A DNA stretch of 64,000 nt from Panulirus ornatus (taxonomy: Eukaryota > Arthropoda > Malacostraca > Decapoda > Palinuridae): contig NC_092230.1 of the NCBI RefSeq assembly GCF_036320965.1, positions 49,142,094-49,206,093 of the forward strand. Direction: 5' to 3'. Position numbers and translations under genes: made by a program. This document shows, one piece after another, positions 1 through 12,863 of this stretch (positions are counted from its first letter, which is position 1; every line of letters begins with the position of its first letter). The notes beneath the pieces are model-generated. The model was not told where the DNA came from, did not search any database, and saw only the letters and a program-made list of their open reading frames with translations.

Positions 1-2010
1 AGAGCATTGTAATAGATTTTTAGTGATTATTTGAAGTATTGAAGTGTTTGGATATCTTATCTTTCAATTCTAAACCAAAAGGTTTTTTGAGCTAAAAATT
101 CCCTGAACTGTTACCTTCAATTGTTGGCATTTTTCTCATAAAAAATGGATTTCCTTTAAAAACTCATTATAAGATGTATTTTTAATGCTGAATACGGATC
201 AGGTATTAGAATATCATTAAGTCCTATTAATGACTCTTAATTAAGCTGTTAAATGAAATAAATTTTAAAATATTTCTGTTCCTTTCCATCGTATTGGCTG
301 AGTATGTATCGGTATCTGAGAGCATTATGATAAATTTATCATGAATATTTCAAGTATAGAAGAGTTTGAATATTTCATTTTTCAATTTTGAAACATAAAG
401 TTTTTTGGGCCAAAAAATACCCTGAAGTATTACCTTCATTTTTTGGCGTTTTTCTCATAAAAATAGATTACCTTTAAAAGCTCATTATAAGATGTAATTT
501 TCATGCTGAATACAAATTTGGTGTTAGAATATCGTTAAGTCCTCTTGATGACACTTGATTAAGCTGTTAAATGAAAGAAATTCTAAAATATTTTTGTTCA
601 TTTCCATCGTATTTACTGAGTATGTATCGGTAACTGAGAGTATTATAATATATTTTTCATTATCATTTTAAGTATAGAAGAATTCGAATATTTAGTCTTT
701 CAATTTTGAAACGAAAAGTTTTTTGAGCAAAAAAAATTCCTTGAACAATGACGTTCACATTTTTTTTATTTTCTCAGAATAATAGATTTCCTTTAAAAAC
801 TCATTATAGGAAGTATGTTTCATTCTGAACACAAATTGGTTGTTAAAATATCGTTTAGGCCTATTAATGACCCTTAATTAAGCTGTTAAATGAGATAAAT
901 TTTAAAATATTTCTCTTCCTTTCCATCGTATTTACTGAGTATGTATCGGTATCTGAGAGCATTATGATAAATTTTTCATGAATATTTCAAGTATAGAAGA
1001 GTGTGAATATTTCATTTTTCAATTTTGAAACAAAAAGTTTTTTGGGCCAAAAAATACCCTGAACTATTACCTTCAATTTTTGGCAGTTTTCTCATAAAAA
1101 TAGATTTCCTTTAAAAACTCATTGTAAGATGTTTTTTCCATGCTGAATACAAATATGGTGTTAGAATATGGTTAAGTCCTCTGGATGACACTTAATTAAG
1201 CTGTTAAATGAAATAAATTCTAAAATATTTCTGTTCATTTCCATAGTATTTCCTAAGTGTGTATCGGTAACTGAGAGCATTGTAATAGATTTTTAGTGAT
1301 TATTTGAAGTATAGAAGTGTTTGGATATCTTATCTTTCAATTGTAAAACAAAAAGTTATTTGAGCTGAAAAATACCCTGAACTGTTACCTTGAATTTTTG
1401 GCATTTTTCTCAAAAAAATAGATTTCCTTTAAAAACTCATTATAAGATGTATTTTTAATGCTGAATACAATTCAGGTATTAGAATATCGTTAAGTCCTCT
1501 TAATGACACTTAATTAAGCTGTTAAATGAAATAAATTTTAAGATATATCTCTTCCTTTCCATCGTATTTTCTGAGCATATATCGGTATCTGAGAGCATTA
1601 TGATAAATTTTTCATGAATATTTCAAGTATAGAAGAGTTTGAATATTTCATTTTTCAATTTTGAAACAAAAATTTTTTTGGGCCAAAAAATACCCTGAAC
1701 TATTACCTTCAATTTTTGGCATTTTTCTCATAAAAATAGATTCCTTTTAAAAATTAATTATAAGATGTTTTTTCCATGCTGAATACAAATATGGTGTTAG
1801 AATATGGTTAAGTCCTCTGGATGACACTTAATTAAGCTGTTAAATGAAATATATTTTTAAAAAATTTCTGTTCCTTTCCATAGTATTTCCTGAGTGTGTA
1901 TCGGTAACTGAGAGCATTGTAATAGATTTTTAGTGATTATTTGAAGTATAGAAGTGTTTGGATATTTTATCTTTCAATCTTAAAACAAAAAGGTTTTTCA
2001 GCTAAAAAAT

Positions 2011-2020
2011 ACCGTGAACT
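2011..2020. repeat. Target-site duplication of LINE copy A (left)
   Basis: ACCGTGAACT, repeated exactly at 3353-3362. Removing the insert and one repeat restores a normal satellite monomer (compare the ACCCTGAACTATTACC motif of its neighbours). Confidence 0.9.
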
Positions 2021-3352
2021 TTTTTTTTTTTTTTTGCTTTGTCGCTGTCTCCCGCGTTTGCGAGGTAGCGCAAGGAAACAGACGAAAGAAATGGCCCAAC
2101 CCACCTCCATACACATGTATATACATGCGTCCACACACGCAAAATTTACATACCTACACAGCTTTCTATGGTTTACCCCAGACGCTTCACATGCCCCGAT
2201 TCAATCCACTGACAGCACGTCAACCCCGGTATACCACATCGCTCCAATTCACTCTATTCCTTGCCCTCCTTTCACCCTCCTGCATGTTCAGGCCCCGATC
2301 ACACAAAATCTTTTTCACTCCATCTTTCCACCTCCAATTTGGTCTCCCTCTTCTCCTCGTTCCCTCCACCTCCGACACATATATCCTCTTGGTCAATCTT
2401 TCCTCACTCATTCTCTCCATGTGCCCAAACCATTTCAAAACACCCTCTTCTGCTCTCTCAACCACGCTCTTTTTATTTCCACACATCTCTCTTACCCTTA
2501 CGTTACTTACTCGATCAAACCACCTCACACCACACATTGTCCTCAAACATCTCATTTCAGCACATCCATCCTCCTGCGCACAACTCTATCCATAGCCCAC
2601 GCTTCGCAACCATACAACATTGTTGGAACCACTATTCCTTCAAACATACTCATTTTTGCTTTCCGAGATAATGTTCTCGACTTCCACACATTCTTCAAGG
2701 CTCCCAGAATTTTCGCCCCCTCCCCCACCCTATGATCCACTTCCGCTTCCATGGTTCCATCCGCTGCCAGATCCACTCCCAGATATCTAAAACACTTCAC
2801 TTCCTCCAGTTTTTCTCCATTCAAACTCACCTCCCAATTGACTTGACCCTCAACCCTACTGTACCTAATAACCTTGCTCTTATTCACATTTACTCTTAAC
2901 TTTCTTCTTTCACACACTTTACCAAACTCAGTCACCAGCTTCTGCAGTTTCTCACATGAATCAGCCACCAGCGCTGTATCATCAGCGAACAACAACTGAC
3001 TCACTTCCCAAGCTCTCTCATCCCCAACAGACTTCATACTTGCCCCTCTTTCCAAAACTCTTGCATTCACCTCCCTAACAACCCCATCCATAAACAAATT
3101 AAACAACCATGGAGACATCACACACCCCTGCCGCAAACCTACATTCACTGAGAACCAATCACTTTCCTCTCTTCCTACACGTACACATGCCTTACATCCT
3201 CGATAAAAACTTTTCACTGCTTCTAACAACTTACCTCCCACACCATATATTCTTAATACCTTCCACAGAGCATCTCTATCAACTCTATCATATGCCTTCT
3301 CCAGATCCATAAATGCTACATACAAATCCATTTGCTTTTCTAAGTATTTCTC
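2021..3352 (-). mobile_element. RTE-like LINE copy A, 5'-truncated, inside satellite
   Basis: Sense strand is minus: the poly(A) tail appears as a T-run at 2021 and is followed by the element's conserved 3' hairpin and the short form of its 3'UTR. The coding part (about 2220-3331) holds RT motif A ([20 protein letters not shown]), [20 protein letters not shown], the catalytic [11 protein letters not shown] and the C-terminal LYGCEAW and [15 protein letters not shown] blocks. One frameshift near 2555 breaks the frame. The 5' end stops within the RT domain at YLEKQ, as expected of abortive target-primed reverse transcription. A perfect 10-bp TSD ACCGTGAACT flanks it at 2011-2020 and 3353-3362. 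Confidence 0.95.
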
Positions 3353-6300
3353 ACCGTGAACTATTACCTTGAATTTTTGGCATTTTTCTCAAAAAAATAG
3401 ATTTCCTTTAAAAACTCATTATAAGATGTATTTTTAATGCTGAATACAGATCAGGTATTAGAATATCGTTAAATCCTATTAATGACACTTAATTAAGCTG
3501 TTAAGTGAAATAAATCTTAAAATATTTCTGTTCCTTTCCATCGTATTGGCTGAGTATGTATCGGTATCTGAGAGCATTATGATAAATTTTTCATGAATAT
3601 TTCAAGTATAGAAGAGATTGAATATTTCATTTTTAAAATTTGAAACAAAAAGTTTTTTGTGCCAAAAAATACCCTGAACTATTACCTTCAATTTTTGGCA
3701 TTTTTCTCATAAAAATAGATTTCCTTTAAAAACTCGTTATAAGATGTATTTTCCATGCTGAATACAAATATGGTGTTAGAATATGGTTAAGTCCTCTGGA
3801 TGACACTTAATTAAGCTGTTAAATGAAATATATTTTTAAAATATTTCTGTTCCTTTCCATAGTATTTCCTGAGTGTGTATCGGTAACTGAGAGCATTGTA
3901 ATAGATTTTTAGTGATTATTTGTAGTAAAGAAGTGTTTGGATATCTTATCTTTCAATCTTAAAACAAAAAGTTTTTTGAGCTAAAAAATTTTTGGCATTT
4001 TTCTCAAAAAAATAGATTTCCTTTAAAAACTCATTGTAAGATGTATTTTTAATGCTGAATACAGATCAGGTATTAGAATATCGTTAAGTCCTTTTAATGA
4101 CACTTAATTGAGCTGTTAAATGAAATAGATTTTAAAATATTTTTCTTCCTTTCCATCGTATTTACTGAGTATGTATTGGTATCTGAGAGCATTATGATAA
4201 ATTTTTCATGAATATTTCAAGTATAGTAGAATTTGAATATTTCATTTTTCAATTTTGAAACAAAAATTTTTTTGGACCAAAAAATACCCTGAACTATTAC
4301 CTTCAATTTTTAGCATTTTTCTCATAAAAGTAGATTTCCTTTAAAAACTCATTATAAGATGTTTTTTCCATGCTGAATACAAATATGGTGTTAGAATATG
4401 GTTAAGTCCTATGGATGACACTTTATTAAGCTGTTAAATGAAATATATTTTCAAAATATTTCTGTTACTTTCCATAGTATTTCCTGAGTGTGTATAGGTA
4501 ACTGAGAGCATTGTAATAGATTTTTGGTGATTATTTGAAGTATAGAAGTGTTTGGATATCTTATCTTTCAATTTTAAAACAAAAAGTTATTTGAGCTGAA
4601 AAAACCCTGAACTATTACCTTGAATTTTTGGCATTTTTCTCAAAAAAATATATTTCCTTTAAAAACTCATTATAAGATGTATTTTCAATGCTGAATACAG
4701 ATCAGGTATTAGAATATCGTTAGGTCCTCTTAATGACACTTAATTAAGCTGTTAAATGAAATAAATTTTAAAGTATATCTTCCTTTCCATCGTATTTTCT
4801 GAGCATGTATCGGTATCTGAGAGCATTATGATAAATTTTTCATGAATATTTCAAGTATAGAAGAGTTTGAATATTTCATTTTTCAATTTTGAAACAAAAA
4901 TTTTTTTGGGCCAAAAAATACCCTGAACTATTACCTTCAATTTTTGGCATTTTTCTCATAGAAATAGATTTCCTTTAAAAACTCGTTATAAGATGTTTTT
5001 TCCATGCTGAATACAAATTTGATGTTAGAATATCGCTAAGTCCTCTTGATGACACTTAATTAAGCTGTTAAATGAAATATATTTTTAAAATTATTTCTGT
5101 TCTTTTTCATAGTATTTCCTGAGTGTGTATCGGTAACTGAGAGCATTGTAATAGATTTTTAGTGATTATTTGAAGTATGGAAGTGTTTGGATATCTTATC
5201 TTTCAATCTTAAAACAAAAGTTTTTTGAGCTAAAAAATACCTTGAACTATTATCTTGAATTTTTGGCATCTTTCTCAAAAAAATAGATTTCCTTTAAAAA
5301 CTCATTTTAAGATGTATTTCTGATGCTGAATACAGATCAGGTATTAGAATATTGTTAAGTCCTATTAATGACACTTAATTAAGCTGTTAAATGAAATAAA
5401 GTTTAAAATATTTCTGTTCCTTTCCATCGTATTTACTGAGTATGTATCGGTATCTGAGAGCAGTATGATAAATTTTTTATGAATATTTCAAGTATAGAAG
5501 AGTTTGAATATTTCATTTTTCATTTTGAAACAAAAAGTTTTTTGTGCCAAAAAATACCCTGAACCTTCAATTTTTGGCAATTTTCTCATAAAAATAGATT
5601 CCTTTTAAAAACTCATTATAAGATGTTTTTTCCATGCTGAATACAAATATGGTGTTAGAATATGGTTAAGTCCTCTGGATGACACTTAATTAAGCTGTTA
5701 AATGAAATATATTTTTAAAATATTTCTGTTCCTTTCCATAGTATTTCCTGAGTGTGTATCGGTAACTGAGAGCATTGTAATAGATTTTTAGTGATTATTT
5801 GAAGTATAGAAGTGTTTGGATATCTTATCTTTCAATTTTAAAACAAAAATTTATTTGAGCTGAAAAATACCCTGAACTGTTACCTTGAATTTTTGGCATT
5901 TTTCTCAAAAAAAATAGATTTCCTTTAAAAACTCATTATAAGATGTATTTTTAATGCTGAATACAATTCAGGTATTAGAATATCGTTAAGTCCTCTTAAT
6001 GACACTTAATTAAGCTGTTAAATGAAATAAATTTTAAAATATATCTCTTCCTTTCCATCGTATTTTCTGAGCATATATCGGTATCTGAGAGCATTATGAT
6101 AAATTTTTCATGAATATTTCAAGTATAGAAGAGTTTGAATATTTCATTTTTCAATTTTGAAACAAAAATTTTTTGGGCCAAAAAATACCCTGAACTATTA
6201 CCTTCAATTTTTGGCATTTTTCTCATAAAAATAGATTTCCTTTAAAAACTTATTATAAGATGTATTTTCCATGCTGAATACAGATCAGGTATTAGAATAT

Positions 6301-8639
6301 CGTTATGTCCTATTAATGACACTTAATTGAGCTGTTAAATAATATAGATTTTAAAATATTTTTCTTCCTTTCCATCGTATTTACTGAGTATGTATTGGTA
6401 TCTGAGAGCATTATGATAAATTTTTCATGAATATTTCAAGTATAGAAGAGTGTGAATATTTCATTTTTCAATTTTGAAACAAAAAGTTTTTTGGGCCAAA
6501 AAATACCCTGAACTATTACCTTCAATTTTTGGCATTTTTCTCATAAAAATAGATTTCCTTTAAAAACTCGTTATAAGATGTTTTTTCCATGCTGAATACA
6601 AATTTGATGTTAGAATATCGTTAAGTCCCCTTGATGACACTTAATTAAGCTGTTAAATGAAATATATTTTTAAAATTATTTCTGTTCCTTTTCATAGTAT
6701 TTCCTGAGTGTGTATCGGTAACTGAGAGCACTGTAATAGATTTTTAGTGATTATTTGAAGTATAGAAGTGTTTGGGTATCTTATCTTTCAATCTTAAGAC
6801 AAAAGTTTTTTGAGCTAAAAAATACCTTGAACTATTATCCTGAATTTTTGGCATTTTTCTCAAAAAAATAGATTTCCTTTAAAAACTCATTATAAGATGT
6901 ATTTTTAATGCTGAATACAGATCAGGTATTAGAATATCGTTAAGTCCTATTAATGACCCTTAATTAAGCTGTTAAATGAGATAAATTTTAAAATATTTCT
7001 CTTCCTTTCCATCGTATTTACTGAGTATGTATCGGTATCTGAGAGCATTATGATAAATTTTTCATGAATATTTCAAGTATAGAAGAGTTTGAATATTTCA
7101 TTTTTCAATTTTGAAACAAAAAGTTTTTTGGGCCAAAAAATACCCTGAACTATTACCTTCAATTTTTGGCATTTTTCTCATAAAAATAGATTTCCTTTAA
7201 AAACTCATTATAAGATGTTTTTTCCATGCTGAATACAAATATGGTGTTAGAATATGGTTAAGTCCTATGGATGACACTTAATTAAGCTGTTAAATGAAAT
7301 ATATTTTTAGAATATTTCTGTTCCTTTCCATAGTATTTCCTGAGTGTGTATCGGTAACTGAGAGCATTGTAATAGATTTTTAGTGATTATTTCAAGTGTA
7401 GAAGAGTTTGGATATCTTATCCTTCAATTTCAATGCAAAAAGTTTTTTGAGCTAAAAAATACCCTGAACTATTACCTTGAATTTTTGGCATTTTTCTCAA
7501 AAAAATAGATTTCATTTAAAAACTCATTATAAGATGTATTTTTAATGCTGAATACAGATCAGGTATTAGAATATCGTTAAGTCCTATTAATGACCCTTAA
7601 TTAAGCTGTTAAATGAGATAAATTTTAAAATATTTCTCTTCCTTTCCATCGTATTTACTGAGTATGTATCGGTATCTGAGAGCATTATGATAAAGTTTTC
7701 ATGAATATTTCAAGTAGAGAAAAGTTTGAATATTTCATTTTTCAATTATGAAACAAAAATTTTTTTCTGCCAAAAAATACCCTGAACTATTACCTTCAAT
7801 TTTTGGCATTTTTCTCATAAAAATAGATTTACTTTAAAAATTAGTTATAAGATGTTCTTTTCATGCTGAATACAAATTTGATGCTAGAATATCGTTAAGT
7901 CCCCTTGATGACACTTAATGAAGCTGTTAGATGAAATATATTTTTTAAATATTTCTGTTCCTTTCCGTAGTATTTCCTGAGTGTGTATCGGTAACTGAGA
8001 GCATTGTAATAGATTTTTAGTGATTATTTCAAGTGTAGAAGAGTTTGGATATCTTATCCTTCAATTTCAATGCAAAAAGTTTTTTGAGCTAAAAAATACC
8101 CTGAACTATTACCTTGAATTTTTGGCATTTTTCTCAAAAAAATAGATTTCATTTAAAAACTCATTATAAGATGTATTTTTAATGCTGAATACAGATCAGG
8201 TGTTAGAATATCGTTAAGTCCTATTAATCACACTTAATTAATTTGTTAGATGAAATAAATTTTAAAATATTTCTGTTCCTTTCCATCGTATTTACTGAGT
8301 ATGTATCGGTATTTGAGAGCATTATGATAAATTTTTCATGAATATTTCAAGTATAGAAGAGTTTGAATATTTCATTTTTCAATTTTGAAACAAAAGTTTT
8401 TCAATTTTGAAACAAAAAGTTTTTTGGGCCAAAAAATACCCTGAAGTATTACCTTCAATTTCTGGCATTTTTCTCATTAAAATAGATTTCCTTTAAAAAC
8501 TTTTTATAAGATGTATTTTTCATGCTGAATACAAATTTGGTATTAGAATATCGTTAAGTCCTCTTAATGACACTTGATTAAGCTGTTAAATGAAATAAGT
8601 TCTAAAATATTTCTGTTCATTTCCATCGTATTTACTGAG

Positions 8640-11600
8640 TATGTATCGGTAACTGAGAGCATTATATTTTTCTTTATCATTTCAGGTATAGAAGAGTTCG
8701 AATATTTAGTCTTTCAATTTTGAAACGAAAAGTTTTTTGAGCTAAAAAAAATTCCTTTAACAATTACGTTCACATTTTTGGAATTTTCTCAGAAAATTAG
8801 ATTTCCTTTAAAAACTCATTATAGGAAGTATGTTTCATTCTGAATACAAATTGGTTGCTAGAATATCGTTTAGGCGTCTTTAAGACATTCATTTAAGCTG
8901 TTATTGAAGTCAATTTTGAAGTATTTTTAGCTCATTTTCATCGCATTTAATAAATGTGTATCGGTAACTGGGAATATTGTGAGATATTGTCCATGATTAT
9001 TTCCAGTATAGAAGTGTTTAAATATTTTATCTTTCAATTTTTAGACAAAATGTTTTTGGAGCCAAAAATACCCTGAAGTATTACCTTCAATTTTTGGCAT
9101 TTTTTCCAGAGATTTAGATTTCCCTTATGAGTCATTATGTAAAGTATAATTTACTCTGAATTCAATAATGTATTAGAATTTTGATTGGTCATCTTAATGA
9201 CATGCAATAATCTGTTAAAATATTTCAATTTTATATATTTTCTGATCCTTTGCATCGTGTTTACTGGGTATGTATCGGTGACTAAGAGCATCATAACATA
9301 TTTTCCATGATTATTTCAAGTAGATAAGTGTTTGGACATCTTATCTTTCAAATTTAAAGCAAAAAGTTTTTTGAGCTAAAAAATACCCTGAACTGTTACC
9401 TTCAATTTTTGGCATTTTTCTCATAAAAATAGATTTTCTTTAAAAACTCATTATAAGATGTATTTTTAATGCTGAATACAGATCAGGTGTTAGAATATCG
9501 TTAAGTCCTCTTAATGACTCTTAATTAAGCTGTTAAACGAAATAAATTCTAAAATATTTCTGTTCCTTTCCATCGTATTTTACTGAGTATGTATCGGTAT
9601 CTGAGAGCATTATGATAAATTTTTCATGAATATTTCAAGATAGAAGAGTTTGAATATTTCATTTTTCAATTTTGAAACAAAAAGTTTTTTGGGCCAAAAA
9701 ATACCCTGAACCTTCAATTTTTGGTATTTTTCTCATAAAGATAGATTTCCTTTAAAAACTCGTTATAAGATGTATTTTTCATGCTGAATGCAGATCAGGT
9801 GTTAGAATATCGTTAAGTCCTCTTGATGACACTTAATCAAACTCTTAAATGAAATAAATTCTAATATATTTCTGTTCATTTCCATCGTATTTACTGAGTG
9901 TGTATCGGTAACTGAGAGCATTATAATATATTTTTCATTATCATTTCAAGTGTAGAAGAGTTCAAATATTTAGTCTTTCAATTTTGAAATGAAAAGTTTT
10001 TTGAGCAAAAAAAGTCCTTGAACAATTACGTTCACATTTTTGGAATTTTCTCAGAAAAATAGATTTCCCTTAAAAAGTCATTATAGGAAGTATATTTCAT
10101 TCTGAATACAAATTGGTTGTTAGAATATCGTTTAGGCGTCTTTAAGACATTCATTTAAGCAGTTAATGAAGTCAATTTTGAAGTATTTTTAGCTCATTTT
10201 CATCGCATTTAGTAGATTTGTATCGGTAACTGAGAATATTATGATATATTTTCCATGATTATTTCCAGTATAGAAGAGTTTGAATATTTCATTTTTCAAT
10301 TTTTAGACAAAAAGTTTTTGGAGCCAAAAATACCCTGAAGTATTACCTTAAATTTTTGGCTTTTTTTTTTTCCAGAGAAATAGATTTCCCTTAATAGTCA
10401 TTATGTAAAGTATAATTTACGCTGAATTCAATTATGGTGTTAGAATTTTGTTTGGTCATCATAATGACATGCAATAAGCTGTTAAATTATTTCAATTTTA
10501 TATATTTTCTGATCCTTTGCATCGTGTTTACTGGGTATGTATCGGTGACTAAGAGCATTATGATATATTTTCCATGATTATTTTAAGTACAGAAGTGTTT
10601 GGACATCTTATCTTTCAAATTTAAAACAAAAAGTTATTTGAGCTAAACAATACCTTCAATTTTTGGCATTTTCTCATAAAAATAGATTTTCTTTAAAAAC
10701 TCATTATAAGATGTATTTTTAATGCTGAATACAGATCAGGTGTTAGAATATCGTTAAGTCCTCTTAATGACAGCTGATTAAGTTGTTAAATGAAATATAT
10801 TTTTTAGATATTTCTGTTCCTTTCCATAGTATTTACTGAGTGTGTATCGGTAACTGAGAGCCTTGTAACAGATTTTTAGTGATTATTTCAAGTACAAAAG
10901 TGTTTGGATATCTTATCTTTCAATTTTGAAACAAAAAGTTTTTTGAGCTAAAAAATACACCTTGAATTTTTGGCATTTTTCTCATAAAAATAGATTTTCT
11001 TTAAAAACTCATTATAAGATGTATTTTTAATGCTGAATACAGATCAGGTGTTAGAATATCGTTAAGTCCTATTAATGACACTTAATTAAGCTGTTAAATG
11101 AAATATATTTTAAAATATTTCTGTTCCTTTCCATTGTATTTACTGAGTATGTATCGGTAACTGAGAGCATTATGATCAATTTTTCATGATTATTTCAATT
11201 ATAGAAGAGTTTGAATATTTCATCTTTCAATTTTGAAACAAAAATTTTTTTGAGCTAAAGAAATACCTTGAACTATTGCCTCCACTTTTTTGGAATTCTT
11301 TCAGAAAAATAGAATTCCTTTACAACCTCATTATAGAAAGTATGTTTCGTTCTGAATAGAAACCGTTTCTTTGAATATCGTTTAAGTGTCTTTAAAACAT
11401 TCATTTAAGCTGTTAGATGAAGTCAAATTTGAAATATTTTCAGCTCCTTTTCATTGCATTTACTTATCAAAATAGATTTCTTTTAAAAACTCAACCTAAG
11501 AAGTATGTTTCATGCTTAATAGAAATCTGGTGTTAAAATATCGTTTAGTCGTCTTTATGACGTTCATGTAAGCTTTTAAATGAAGTTAATTTTAAGATAA

Positions 11601-11940
11601 TAGCGTCTGATTTGCATAGTATTTTGTTGGTATGTATTGGTAACTGAAAGCATTATAAGATATTTTCCATGATTCTTTTAAGTACAGAAGTGTTTCAATA
11701 TTTCATCTTTCAATTTTGAAACAGAAAAGTTTTTGGAGCCAAAAATATACTTAAGTATTACCTTCAATCTTTGGCATCTTTGACAGAGAAATATATTTCC
11801 TCAAAAAACTCATTATTAGAAGCATGATTTATGCTGAATACAAATCTGGTCTTAGAATATGGTTTAGTCGTCTTTATGACATTCAGTTAAGCTTTTAAAC
11901 GAATTCAATTTGCTATATTTTATGATCCCTCATTATTAGA
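8640..11940 (+). repeat. Gene-proximal satellite flank with ~1.26-kb tetrameric order
   Basis: Here two further monomer types appear beside A and B. One carries ACGTTCACATTTTTGGAATT and GTTTAGGCGTCTTTAAGACA (8766, 10028, weaker near 11280). The other carries TTTTTGGAGCCAAAAATACC and a CCAGAG-AATAGATTTCCCTTA variant (near 9106 and 10372). The spacing between equivalent variants is 1262-1266 bp, about four monomers, so this flank has a different higher-order unit from the distal block. Sequence quality decays toward 11940. Confidence 0.75.
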
Positions 11941-11984
11941 CTGCCCTCTCTGTTAGACTCCCCTTATAGTTAGACTCCCCTCAG

Positions 11985-12552
11985 AACGACGCTGCCCTCA
12001 CCCTGCTGCCCCTCACCCTGCTGCCCCTCACCCTGCTGCCCCTCACTCTGCTGCCCCTAACCCTGCTGCCCCTCACTCTGCTGCCCCTCACCCTGCTGCC
12101 CCTCACCCTGCTGCCCCTCACCCTGCTGCCCCTCAGTCTGCTGCCCCTCACCCTGCTGCCCCTCACTTTGCTGCCCCTCACTCTGCTGACCGTCACCATG
12201 CTGTCCCTCACCCTGCTGCCCCTCATCCTGCTGCCCCTCACTCTGCTGCCCCTCACCCTGCTGCCCCTTACCCTCTGCCCCTCACTCTGCTGCCCCTCAC
12301 TCTGCTGCCCCTCACCCTGCTGCCCCTCACTTTGCTGCCCCTCACCCTCTGCCCCTCACCATGCTGCCCCTCACTCTGCTGCCCCTTACCTTCTGCCCCT
12401 CACCCTGCTGCCCCTCACTCTGCTGACCGTCACCATGCTGTCCCTCACCGTGCTGCCCCTCACCCTGCTGCCCCACACCCTGCTGCCCCTCACCCTGCTG
12501 CCCCTTACCCTCTGCCCCTCACCCTGCTGCCCCACACCCTGCTGCCCCTCAC
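11985..12552 (+). repeat. 15-bp C-rich minisatellite upstream of GRWD1
   Basis: About 38 tandem units of CTGCTGCCCCTCACC with point variants and a few 12-bp units. A rarer variant block (TGCTGACCGTCACCATGCTG) occurs at 12184 and again at 12421, so a stretch of about 237 bp was duplicated within the array. The minus strand has GGGG, GGG, GGGG, GGG runs separated by 3-5 nt through the whole array, a canonical G-quadruplex pattern. Open frames on both strands (LPLT and RGSR repeats) are by-products of the 15-bp period. Confidence 0.95.
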
Positions 12553-12712
12553 AAGGGTCAGGTGGCGCACCTGGGCTCCGGGAGGGGAGACGTGACCGGA
12601 ACGCACCACAACAAACCCCAGTGCGGGTTGTGTGTGTGAGTACGACCACACCCCCACACGTGCTCACAACAACACCACACTGAGGGACAGCCACCATAAA
12701 GTGAAAATTGCT
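12553..12712 (+). promoter_or_regulatory. Probable GRWD1 promoter/5'UTR
   Basis: GC-richer stretch with several CpGs (for example near 12571, 12590 and 12660) between the minisatellite and the start codon. No TATA box is visible. No upstream ATG occurs in any frame between 12553 and 12713. The ATG at 12713 has G at -3 and G at +4, a favourable context. The transcription start cannot be placed from sequence. Confidence 0.45.
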
Positions 12713-12863
12713 ATGGAAGGTGAGGAAAACAAGGTAATGGAGGACGAAGTGATGGAGGAGGACGAGAAGGAGGAAGAGGAGGAGGAAGGTGGTCAACAAG
12801 GCAACATGCTCGGGCTGGAGTGTGACTTCTCAGCATATAAACTCTTCCATGAGGGTAATGCAG
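12713..12863 (+). CDS. GRWD1: GRWD1 coding exon 1
   Basis: Residues 1-50 plus one base (phase 1). Starts [13 protein letters not shown], continues with a Glu-rich run, and ends in [12 protein letters not shown], which aligns with the AYVLYHRAQTGAP part of the family. Donor GTAAGC at 12864. The frame is open upstream to about 12632 but has no ATG there, so 12713 is the first possible start. Confidence 0.92.

Larger units (their letters stand above)
1..8640 (+). repeat. Dimeric higher-order block (A/B monomers, ~637 bp)
   Basis: Monomers alternate between two types. Type A reads ATCTGAGAGCATTATGATAA then TTTCATGAATATTTCAAG. Type B reads AACTGAGAGCATTGTAATAG then TTTTTAGTGATTATTTGAAG. Private variants recur one dimer apart: the TTCAAGTGTAGAAGAGTTTG and TTTCAATGCAAAAAG variants occur near 7381 and again near 8018, an offset of 637 bp. 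The 1261-1898 dimer and the one starting near 5754 also share rare variants (AATTCAGG, AGCATATATCGG). One monomer at 3877-4172 lacks about 23 bp. Confidence 0.85.
1..11940 (+). repeat. AT-rich satellite array, ~318-bp monomer
   Basis: Tandem array of about 33 monomers, interrupted once by a LINE (2021-3352). The anchor GTATCGGTA recurs at 306, 624, 943, 1261, 1579 (as ATATCGG) and 1898, giving a period of 318-319 bp. Each monomer carries a CTTAATTAAGCTGTTAAATG block, a GAGAGCATT block and a TTTTTGGCATTTTTCTCA block. The array reaches the left window edge, so its full length is unknown. The last monomers (about 11250-11940) are the most divergent, the usual pattern at an array edge. I see no coding capacity. 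Confidence 0.95.

Noticed and set aside
1941..2735. Long plus-strand frames rich in Pro, Ser and His opposite each LINE copy (also at 15007, 27483, 30004, 54390, 63081 and others)
   Set aside because: They are shadows of the minus-strand RT frame. They recur wherever the LINE occurs and change with its frameshifts.
11981..12683. RGSR- and LPLT-repeat open frames on both strands
   Set aside because: Produced by the 15-bp minisatellite, whose period is a multiple of three. No non-repetitive coding sequence is attached.
12632..12712. Possible N-terminal extension of GRWD1 exon 1
   Set aside because: The frame is open but contains no ATG. The first ATG at 12713 has a good context and begins the acidic N-terminus typical of the family.
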